Below, one piece after another: positions 46,850 through 55,927 of a stretch of 64,000 bases of DNA. The DNA comes from Erpobdella octoculata. Lineage: Eukaryota > Annelida > Clitellata > Hirudinida > Erpobdellidae. The position numbers and the translations under genes were made by a program. The notes below the pieces were generated by a model, which was not told the DNA's origin, ran no database searches, and saw only the letters and a list, made by a program, of their open reading frames with translations. The stretch's first letter is position 1. Each line of letters starts with the position of its first letter. Location of the stretch: NCBI GenBank assembly GCA_963978895.1, contig OZ022247.1, positions 22,155,153 through 22,219,152 of the forward strand. The letters are read 5' to 3'.

Positions 46850-49800
46850 TCAAATATTGTTGAGACCAGCGTAGACGACGGTCCAGAAAGACCACTCCAG
46901 GTTTGGCACAAGACTGCCTTCTGGGTAGCCATTTCTGTGCTTGTTCAACTCGCAGACGCCTAGGTTGATGTTATAATTGAAGGAATCACATTCGTATGGT
47001 CCCAGTTTGTTGCAGTAAATTATGCAGTTCAATGGACGATTTTCTTCAAAGGTTGACGTTGTGGAAAACGTCATATTAACTAATTTTGCATTTGTGTACT
47101 GTCTTTTCCAAATTTTTACTAAAAAATAATGAAATCGAATTCTATCAATTTGTTAGCATGCACTTTATCTGAATTGTTTTGAAATACACTATGCTATTTA
47201 TTTGAAGCAACAAGCAACCAGCACAATGACAAACTATAAAATTATTTACATTTAGTTTACTTCTTAACTATAAAAGTTAATGTCAGTTTTCTGTAAATCG
47301 TTTAATTATAAAATTATGTAAAAAATTATTTTGTAAATTAAAAATGTCATCAGATGAATTTCTTAGAGTTTACCATTAGAATCGTAGGCAGGGTAAGCTT
47401 CTATTTCACAAGCTCCAAAATATCCATCAAATGCCCCGTAAGCTTGTTGAGTAATGAAATATCTATAAGCAGGAAGGTTGGCATTGCACTTCATGGCTGA
47501 TCGGCTGCCTGAGGTTACCTTATCATTGTACCTGCCACACAGGGGGTAGTTTCCGCGAACCAAAGAAGTGAAATCGGTGTTTGAAAATCCCACAAGAAAA
47601 TTCTGATAACGAGGTACAGCTGTTTGAAAATGTTAAAAAAAGTATTTGATTTTGGAAAGGAAAACATAACTATGTAAACTTAGAAAATGTTAATGAAAGA
47701 TACGCCTTGATTACGAGGCGTTGTCCGGGTTTCTCAGAGATCTTTCTATCGTCTTTCTCTCATTCTCTCTTTCTCTCACTCTCTCACGTGTTTTTTTCTC
47801 TTCGTTTTTCCACTTTTTCTCTTTTGCTCCAGCTTGCTCTTCTTTTCTCTCTAATTCTCCATCTCCCGCTCGTTCTCCCACTTCACGATCGTTCTCCCGC
47901 TTGCTTTCCCATTACTTCTCTTTCTTTCTTCCTCTCCCTCCTAAGTTGTTTTCCCATAAAAAGTAAAACAGAAATTTTTAAATTGTTTGAAACTTTTTTC
48001 AAATTTTGTTACGTAAACTAAATTTAAACTTTTGGCATGAGGATTGTTTGGCCATACAATTTTTTTCATTGAAAAAAAATAAAAATTATCCTAACTGTTT
48101 CTTCTCCATGCCAAATTTTGAAAAAATTGTTCCAGCGGTTTGGATTTGTATAAAAGATTGACAAGCAAACAGTCATTTTTACACACATGTTTATTAAGTA
48201 GTAAACCATCTAATAAAAAAGGCTGCTCAAAAATCACCGAATGCTTTCATTATTTGTGACATGTACGTATACTGCTGTCGCTCGTCCTATTATAGTCTAT
48301 AAAAGTTGGTTTCTCTTTTTACACACTTGTACTTAACTTGACTTCTCTGTCTGTCTGTCTGTCTGTATGCGTGTCGATCTGTCTGTCGTCAAATTTTGCA
48401 ATCGATTTTAAACTAACTTCCCGATGAGTTAGAGATTTAAAAATTTAAACATACCTGTGAACTGATTAACAATGCATTCTATCAAATTTTCGAATCAATT
48501 AAACAAAATTTAATTAAATAATTGTTTGGGAAATTTCTGTCGAACTATTTATTGTCTATGCTAATATGCTCGTTGTTTATGAAACAGAATGTGGCCTACA
48601 CAATCGATTATATAAAAATGTGTTTTTAAAAAACTCTGTTTTTTGATTCACTTGTTAAGTATATTTATGCCCACACAAAAAATAACTTTTTTCTCAAATT
48701 GTCACACTATTTTCTATTCAACTACGCTCTTATTAGCTTCACCTTATGATTGTTTGTATGCGTAGTAACAATCTTATAATTGATTTTAGACAACTTCCCA
48801 TTGATCCTTTGCACATAAATGTACCCTTGAAAACAATGTATGAATCCAGAAGCGTTTTCTAAACCGAGTATATTAAAAATAAAAGTTTGTGTTGAAAAAC
48901 TCGTTTTTTCCTTTAGGTACTTTTTTTAGTTTAGCTAACATACAATTTTTGACTAAAACACTGAGAACAGCTGACAAATGTGCGTATGTACCTTAACATC
49001 AATATAATTTCTCTTAAATTATTTTTATTTAAAACTAATTAAAGATTGTAGAAGTTTCATTTAATACACGTTTCGGTACCCAATTTTAGAAAAATAGTTG
49101 ACTAGACCCTACGTGGATCAATTCCAGGTTACAAAATCTGTCTCTGACTAACTTACCAAGATATTAATTCAAATAAAAACGTTTAAAAAACAAACCATAC
49201 TCAGAATCCCGAACGGTTATCGCCATATAATCGATCTTGTACGTTTCAACCATATCCACTTTTATCCAATTCTGTGCATAACCAGACTCACTTGTTTCCC
49301 AGCAATTACCTCTATCTTGATTAGTATTCCTAATTCCATCCACGGCTTTAAAGGAATTGTAAACCCCTGAACCTCCAGTATATGTCTGGGATTGTTTTCT
49401 ATATAAGATGTTTTCTCTTCTTGGTAAAACTGTCAGTAGAACGGTTTTTTTATTTATAAGTTAAAAATTTTTAATACTAAGTAATTTTGTTTTAATTTTC
49501 AAGCAATTAAGCGTTTAATTTTATTATTTATTCTACAACCTTCATTCCAGATGCCTTCAACTTGGACTTCACAAATTTGCAGTGGAACAACAGAAGATGA
49601 AAGTTGTGCTATGATGACATATCTTCCAACAGATGAGGGACCAGCTGAACAAGTGTAATTAGTTATTTTATTTATTCCATCCGATATTTCTGATTCTAAA
49701 GTACACATATTAGAAAGAGATTCTAATTTTTGTGATTTCTTGAAACTTCCTGAGTCAGTCGCTACAACGGCATTGCCTGTAGGAAACAAATATGGAATTG

Positions 49801-50949
49801 AAAAACTAATTATATTTCAATTTAATTTTGCTAAATTAAAAAATCACGCATAGTAACTTAATACTAATTTATACACCTGCAGATGGAGAGATTGACAGTT
49901 CAAATATCTCCCGCGTTTACAAAAATCACGGGCTGTGATGAAGTACTGCAGAGCCTGATTTTTGGCGACTCAACGCGTTTCGGCCCGTTGGAAATTTGGC
50001 CTAATCTGTTTCATAGGCCAAATATCCAGCCCCGGCCCAACTTGGCCCTTGCTCATTTAGGCCCGGTCACACTCGTTTCTAAATTTTTTATATTAACTTC
50101 ACCGCGGGTTTTGTTTGATTGACTGCTTGCTTGCTTGCTTGAATTTTGGCAAATCTTGAAAGTGAAATTTAACTAACATCCATTATCCAATCCAGCTGAA
50201 ATTGAAATATACGCTCATTCCTTATAACAATGCATTTTATTTAAGTTTGAAAATTTTCTGAAAAACTTTTTTTATTAAAATTATATGGATGTTTGCATAT
50301 ATAAATTCAAAAAAAGGTTGTTTTAAAAGAAAAAACTGCAAGAACTGAAAGGCCGGCAAATCTTTATATATGAAAAAAACCTCAAAAAATCTTTATGAAA
50401 CGCCTAAACTTAACAAAAAAATCTAGGCCAATTTGAAAACCTTAAAATCTACACAGATGGTCACAATGGCCAATGGTCACAATATTGAAAATTCACAGGT
50501 AAAAATATGAAAATTTATGTATTTGTAATTTCATATTTTATAATTTCTATAATTAAATATTTGTAATTGTATTTCAACAGTTTGCCTACTTGACATGTTA
50601 ATGGACCAAACATAAATTTCTTTTATGCTATAGCTCCAAATGAGATCCACATAGATCCACTGGTAACCAGATGAAGATGACACAAAGCAGGAATCTGAAC
50701 TGGTTGCACCATCGACTGTCAGAAATGCCGTATTCCAGTTTGTATAAGAACTCTGATTGGCCATTTTGTACAGTGCCACATTGCCACCAACCACATTTAT
50801 ATACAGGATTACTTTGAAATTATGAATTTTACTATTTAATGCAAAATTTAAACAAGTTCTCTTTTAAATTAAGATTTCACTGATAGCGATAAAAAAAGAG
50901 TTGTCAATTAAAACCTACTCCAAAAAATTGAATTTTTCACTGTGTTCAT
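46850..50949 (-). CDS. FTP-FTP-PAN secreted lectin-like protein, copy 7
   Basis: Exons on the minus strand: 50949-50919 (MNTVKNSIFW), A 50811-50590, B 49776-49540, C 49429-49196, D 47619-47374, E 47118-46850. Standard lengths, 412 residues. It is the block-duplication partner of copy 5. Its exon C is complete (VLPRRENILYRKQSQTY, then NWIKVDMVETYKIDYMA) and shows what copy 5 lost. Exon D has RGN instead of RGD and ends AYDSNG. The protein ends GLNNI instead of GLNNL. The exon 1 donor is GTAGGT rather than GTAAGT. The C-D intron (1.6 kb) and A-B intron (0.8 kb) hold old repeats shared with copy 5. Confidence 0.85.
47700..48190 (-). mobile_element. degraded Helitron-type element in the C-D intron of copy 7
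   Basis: On the minus strand it has CCCGGACAACGCC close to the left edge, resembling the CCCGGGCAACGCCGGG hairpin of intact copies, C/T-rich text equivalent to the GGGA-rich body, and AAATCCAAACC near the far end. It corresponds to 35575-35975 in copy 5. Confidence 0.4.
49880..50460. mobile_element. old GGCCCGG-rich element in the A-B intron of copy 7
   Basis: Contains CGTTTCGGCCCGTTGG and GGCCCGGTCAC words, diverged from the equivalent element at 36838-37260 in copy 5. No coding content. Confidence 0.4.
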
Positions 50950-50988
50950 TTCTCTGCTGTAATTATAATGTAATGCAATATAATTAAA

Positions 50989-51160
50989 TTTGATAATGCA
51001 AGTAAGTTTTTAAACATTGTAAACTTCACTTAACTTTTATGCGTATCGACTATATCCAATTTCTGTAAACTTCAACACCGAAATCGGTAGATATGCTCAG
51101 ACGCAATGATCATTTAATCGTTACAAAACACGTTCGGTAACTACGAATATTTATAACAAC
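50989..51160 (-). promoter_or_regulatory. conserved 5'-flank block upstream of copy 7 exon 1
   Basis: Begins 40 bp upstream of the ATG at 50949 and is near-identical over about 170 bp to 29509-29680 upstream of the inferred exon 1 of copy 3, including GATATGCTCAGACGCAATGA. This supports 29406-29436 as a genuine exon 1. A promoter role is inferred from position only. Confidence 0.35.
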
Positions 51161-52194
51161 TTTTTGTTTTGCTTCGATTTTTTCCATGTCACACCGAAAA
51201 GCCACTTTCAGAAACACAAAGACAAAATTGTGTGATTGCAATTGAGCAGCAACGCAATGGAGTTTGCGCTGTTCATTTTCATCGTCATCCTTAAAAATGA
51301 AATAAACGTTTTCTTTTGTTTAGAATGATGAATGATGGCATTCGCGCAGCTTTAATTGTGCTGCAAAAATAACTCGGAGGATTTGGCTCGGATTGAGATA
51401 GAATGCTGTTCGCGTGTCGAATTTTCAAGTACATGAGTATAAATGTGAAAGTTGTAAATTTGCTTTTCACGTTTATTGCTGTAAATTTTTATCGTTGTTG
51501 TTGTTGTTGTAAACAAATGATTTACTTTATACTGCTGTTATTAACGACTTAAGTACTATCCAACTTGATGGGATATGCCAACACTTTGTTTTGACGGTTT
51601 TTTGCAACAAATATAATGAAAAAATGTTTAAAAAATTTGCTATATTCAAAGTATTCATGATTCTCTCAGTACGTTACCGTTAGTCTATTTTGTGGCAGTC
51701 GATTAAAAACAATCTTTTTCGTGGTGGCTGAAGTTGCCACTGCATTTCAGTTTTTGAATAAAGTTTTATAAAATGAAAAAAATGAAATTCGCATAAATTA
51801 CTTTAAGCAAAGAGGCGCTCTAAATTTTAAGCTAATAAACAAAGAGTTTGTTTTTGCGAGATTCTTTCCAACTTAAATGTTATTCGGCAGGTTCTATTGT
51901 TAGTTTCTCCGAAGTTTACCTTATTTTTGTGGAACGATTAAAATTATTTTAGTTAATATATGTTTTCAAAACGTTTGCAATTATGCGGAAAATACGAGAT
52001 ATTATAGCATTTGAAGATATAAAAAATAGAAAATGATAAAAAATTTGAAAAAATATTTTGATTTATAAAAAAAACAATATAAAATATAACGAATTTTTTT
52101 TAAAACAACGCTTGTATATTATTGCACTAAAAGGTTTAAAATAATATTAAACTGTACATATCAACATTTTTTAACTAAACTGATCGTTTCGAAG

Positions 52195-52497
52195 CAGTAG
52201 CGGATTTAGGGGGCGGTAAGAGGGCGTGCGCCCCCCTTGTATGTTAGTTAAAAATAATTTACATTAAGCAAATCATTAAACAAATTTAAATTATGTACAC
52301 AATGTTTAGTATTAAAATTATAAATAAAATCTATTTTAAATACAAATAAAATTAGTGAAGAGTTAAGCGCTCAAATCAATGTATACGCTCGTTTCAAGAT
52401 ATTTCGCTTTTTATAAACCATTTTTTTATTCGCCTAAGAAACTGATGAAAATAGAGTATGGATGCGCCATCTTAATTAAATTCTGGATTCGCCACTG
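52195..52497. mobile_element. non-autonomous hAT MITE with 8-bp target duplication
   Basis: Left end CAGTAGCGGATTTAG and right end CTGGATTCGCCACTG form imperfect terminal inverted repeats around 303 bp without coding sequence. Flanking 8-mers are TTTCGAAG (52187-52194) and TTTGGAAG (52498-52505), with one mismatch. It is absent from the corresponding position of block 1. Confidence 0.75.
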
Positions 52498-52526
52498 TTT
52501 GGAAGATAAGATAGTTGGGCGTTATC

Positions 52527-52550
52527 TATATATATATATATATATATATA
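52527..52550. repeat. (TA)n microsatellite at the left edge of the PLE
   Basis: Twelve TA units abutting the left inverted repeat of the Penelope-like element. Confidence 0.9.
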
Positions 52551-53018
52551 TGACTTTTCTAATAAACTGTTCAAAATATTTAATTTTACGACGTAAACTA
52601 GAGTCCATTTTAAAAATTTATATAATACAAATAATAATAATTAGGACTGACTGGCCAGTTTCGACTACAGTCATCTTCAGAGTCCGTAACCTAAAATGTC
52701 GTATTACGTAAACAGCTAAAGAATATATAGTAAACATCAACATAGAAATAGTGTTGTGCCTATATTAAATAATATTTAAATTAAAGTATTTAAAACCAGA
52801 GTATGACGATATAAGTAAATTACGAGAGCTTATAAAAATTGATAAATGAAAAGAAGTATAAAGATAAATTAAATAATAATTATTATTAATAAAATAAAAT
52901 AAATAAATATAAATAGATAGGACGAATTGAATGAAGTCTATAATACTAATAATAGAAATTAAAACACTTAAAATTATTAGAAGATTAATGAAATTAAACT
53001 ATAGGTATCTAGTGACTC
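52551..53018 (-). repeat. left inverted repeat of the PLE
   Basis: Inner edge CTAGTGAC at 53011-53018 and outer edge TGACTTTTCTAATAAACTG at 52551. It pairs with 54863-55328 with only a few differences, which implies recent origin or homogenisation. Confidence 0.95.
52644..52685 (-). ncRNA. hammerhead-ribozyme-like motif in the left PLE repeat
   Basis: The inverted-repeat counterpart of 55194-55235, same sequence on the minus strand. Stem I, stem III and the CTGAAGA and GAAA core boxes are all retained. Confidence 0.6.
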
Positions 53019-54712
53019 TACCTCCCTTTCCGGTTCCTGAGAAAATAATGTTAGATCTTCTCAGAATCTGCACAACTGACGTACCATTTACAGATTATAA
53101 GGGAAAATTATACTTACAGGTCGATGGCGTGGCCATGGGCTCATCCTTAGGCCCCACCTTTGCGGAATTTTATATGGCTCTTGTTGAGAGCCGAGTGTTT
53201 GTTGATGACTCTGTTCGACCATTGATATATGGACGTTACGTTGATGATATCTTCGTTTTATGTGAGGATATTACTCAGATGCACAGTTTACGGAATTGTC
53301 TTCAAAAGAATTCCGTTTTACAATTTACATATGAGTTGAGCAACTTGGATAAACAACTACCATTTCTTGACACATTAATTGAACAATTTGAAGATCGTGT
53401 TGTATTATCTGTTTATTCCAAGCCTTCTTCTACTGGAGAAACTCTAAGCGGTGCAAGTTACTGTCCAGATCGTTACAGAAGAAGTGTAATTTATGGATAT
53501 TTACATCGAGCTTATCGAGTGGCCGAGGACTGGTGTGGATTCGATGTTGAAGTAAATAAAATTCGGACAACACTTATCAATAATAATTTTGCCAACTCTG
53601 AAATTGATGATGCCATTAATAAATTTGTCAAGGCTAAATTTGATAACTGTAAACGACCATTACCTGTCTTAAAAAATGAAAAAGAAAGCAAGGTCATTCG
53701 GTTATATTACAGATCTCAGATGCACAGTGCTTATAGAGTTGAAGAGAAAATAATTCGTGACATTATTAACACTAATGTTAGAGTTGTTTCGCCAAATACT
53801 CAACGACTTCTATTTACAATTTATTATAAATCAAAAACAGCCCACCAAATGATAATGCGAAATAATCTCTTTAAATCAGGTACATTGAAAGAGACTAATG
53901 TTGTTTACGAATTCAAATGCAATAAACATGACGGTCTACATCAGTCGTATATCGGGCATACTCGTACGACATTGGCTCGACGGTTGACGATGCACGTGCA
54001 AGGTGGCAACATTAAATCTCATTTTCGATCTCTTCATCAAACGTCTCTTACTCGCGAGATTCTTGATAATGATACAACCATTCTCTACCGTGTTTCAGAT
54101 CCACGTCGATTAAAAATAGCAGAGGCTTTACTTATACAAGAATATCGACCAGCAATAAATACTCAGGATACACACTTTGATAGAACTTTACGACTGTTCA
54201 ATCTTGACTTTAATGATTTTGCTGATGATAATGTGCTTCGGTCTCAGACGGTAGGCGCTATGCTGGGTGGTAACAAAGCTACGAGCTCTGGTCCTTTATT
54301 AATCTGTGGTCACGGTACTAGTCGACCCCCTTATTCGGCCGTTGCTTCTGGTTTGGTACAGCCTGACAAAACTAATGAGGTAAACACTTCCTGTGGATCG
54401 GTTTATTTGACTCCTGTCATAGATGTTGGCGATCGTCTCGGTATATCTCCCCGTGGTTTACTAAGTGATGAGGTTAACTACCTTTCCAACTCATCTCTTC
54501 AACCAGCTCCCATCGTGCAACTACCCACGCCTATCCTACATGAGCCTCCACCTGAGCCTCCATCTGATCCTCCACCTGAACCTCCACCTGAACCTCCACC
54601 TGAGCCTCCACCTGAACCTCCACCTGAGCCTCCACCTGAGGCTCAGGCTCCAGCGGTGTCATTTCAACATTTGTTTGAGTCTTCAAATATAACTACAAGA
54701 CGTCGGCGTTAA
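52931..54712 (+). CDS. Penelope-like RT/GIY-YIG polyprotein, N-terminally truncated
   Basis: An open frame of 593 codons. The first ~29 lie in the left inverted repeat and are probably not original coding. From about residue 30 it matches the later part of a Penelope-type reverse transcriptase: LYLQVDGVAMGSSLGP (~60-75) and the catalytic YVDDIF (~103-108). The earlier RT motifs, including the motif-A aspartate, are missing, so it should be inactive. A linker leads to a GIY-YIG-like endonuclease around residues 320-405 (NVVYEFKC, HQSYIGHTRTTLARRLTMH, ALLIQEYRPAIN). The C-terminus carries seven proline-rich units of the PPPEP type at about 538-567, unusual for this family as far as I know. The frame has no stop, so it is young. 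Confidence 0.85.
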   Translation: MKSIILIIEIKTLKIIRRLMKLNYRYLVTLPPFPVPEKIMLDLLRICTTDVPFTDYKGKLYLQVDGVAMGSSLGPTFAEFYMALVESRVFVDDSVRPLIYGRYVDDIFVLCEDITQMHSLRNCLQKNSVLQFTYELSNLDKQLPFLDTLIEQFEDRVVLSVYSKPSSTGETLSGASYCPDRYRRSVIYGYLHRAYRVAEDWCGFDVEVNKIRTTLINNNFANSEIDDAINKFVKAKFDNCKRPLPVLKNEKESKVIRLYYRSQMHSAYRVEEKIIRDIINTNVRVVSPNTQRLLFTIYYKSKTAHQMIMRNNLFKSGTLKETNVVYEFKCNKHDGLHQSYIGHTRTTLARRLTMHVQGGNIKSHFRSLHQTSLTREILDNDTTILYRVSDPRRLKIAEALLIQEYRPAINTQDTHFDRTLRLFNLDFNDFADDNVLRSQTVGAMLGGNKATSSGPLLICGHGTSRPPYSAVASGLVQPDKTNEVNTSCGSVYLTPVIDVGDRLGISPRGLLSDEVNYLSNSSLQPAPIVQLPTPILHEPPPEPPSDPPPEPPPEPPPEPPPEPPPEPPPEAQAPAVSFQHLFESSNITTRRRR

Positions 54713-54862
54713 TTGAATCATCTATATGTATCCCATTTGCACAGTCATGCGTTTATTTTAATTTTTCATATAAGTTTACTTTTATTTTAATTCATCACAT
54801 GGTTTTATTTAAATTTTTCACCTTTTATTATTCTATTTCATACTTTTTTATTTCAATATATT

Positions 54863-55328
54863 GTCACTAGATACCTATAGTTTAATTTCATTAATCTTCT
54901 AATAATTTTAAGTGTTTTAATTTCTATTATTAGTATTATAGACTTCATTCAATTCGTCCTATCTATTTATATTTATTTATTTTATTTTATTAATAATAAT
55001 TATTATTTAATTTATCTTTATACTTCTTTTCATTTATCAATTTTTATAAGCTCTCGTAATTTACTTATATCGTCATACTCTGGTTTTAAATACTTTAATT
55101 TAAATATTATTTAATATAGGCACAACACTATTTCTATGTTGATGTTTACTATATATTCTTTAGCTGTTTACGTAATACGACATTTTAGGTTACGGACTCT
55201 GAAGATGACTGTAGTCGAAACTGGCCAGTCAGTCCTAATTATTATTATTTGTATTATATAAATTTTTAAAATGGACTCTAGTTTACGTCGTAAAATTAAA
55301 TATTTTGAACAGTTTATTAGAAAAGTCA
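54863..55328 (+). repeat. right inverted repeat of the PLE
   Basis: Begins GTCACTAG about 150 bp after the stop codon and ends TTATTAGAAAAGTCA. It contains the hammerhead-like motif in sense orientation to the coding region. Confidence 0.95.
55194..55235 (+). ncRNA. type I hammerhead-ribozyme-like motif, PLE
   Basis: In order: GGACT (stem I), CTGAAGA (core CUGANGA), T, a GAC-TGTA-GTC hairpin (stem II), GAAA (core), CTGGCCAG (self-paired stem III), TC, then AGTCC completing stem I with five perfect pairs. Predicted cleavage is after C55230 in a GUC context. One extra U separates the core from stem II and stem III has no loop, a minimal form. PLE-encoded hammerheads with short stem III are established knowledge. 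Activity here is inferred. Confidence 0.65.
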
Positions 55329-55397
55329 TTAATGCAAAGTGGTCGTTTGTTTTTAACGGAGTGTGTTTACGAGAGGGGATTTTGCCAAAGTATATTA

Positions 55398-55398
<1 letters not shown>

Positions 55399-55491
<93 letters not shown>
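55399..55491. repeat. (TA)n microsatellite right of the PLE
   Basis: About 46 TA units. Tyr/Ile-repeat ORFs here are artefacts. Confidence 0.95.
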
Positions 55492-55492
<1 letters not shown>

Positions 55493-55927
55493 CCAACGCT
55501 CTTATCTTGCAAACGAAAAGTTTGTTCAAAAAAGTCTTATATTTACACTTTAATATTATGTTTAATCTTGCAGTACTTTACGAGCGTTGTTTGCAAAAAA
55601 AAACATTATTTGTTATATTTATATTTAGAAGGTGGTTATTATATTTTGAACTGAACTGAGGTTTTTTTACTGCTTGAAAATGAGTCGATAATGAAACAAT
55701 TGCTTTAAAAACAAGAAAATCTTTTGTTGTGAAAAACATTTTTAAATACATGTTTGTAAATCAAAAACAAAATGTTTAAGTTCATTTTTTCAATTATTTT
55801 TCTTTTCAAAACAAATTGCGCTGATATATTTTAACGTTGTACGTGAAAGTAGATGAAACTAAATTAAAAGACACTAGTCACAACGTCCATGAAAGAACTA
55901 ACTTTCTGACTTCGCCGTCCGAAAATG

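Larger units (their letters stand above)
52551..55328 (+). mobile_element. Penelope-like element with inverted terminal repeats
   Basis: Two long inverted repeats, 52551-53018 and 54863-55328, nearly identical over about 467 bp, flank a coding region that ends at 54712. Both outer edges abut (TA)n arrays (52527-52550 and, 70 bp further out, 55399-55491). The RT domain lacks its N-terminal motifs. The left repeat replaces that part, so this looks like a 5'-truncated insertion joined to an inverted copy of its own 3' end. Each repeat carries a hammerhead-like motif. Paralogous block 1 has no such element here, so insertion followed the block duplication. Confidence 0.9.

Noticed and set aside
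54465..54692. His/Leu-repeat ORF
   Set aside because: It is an alternative frame of the Pro/Glu repeat in the PLE coding region.
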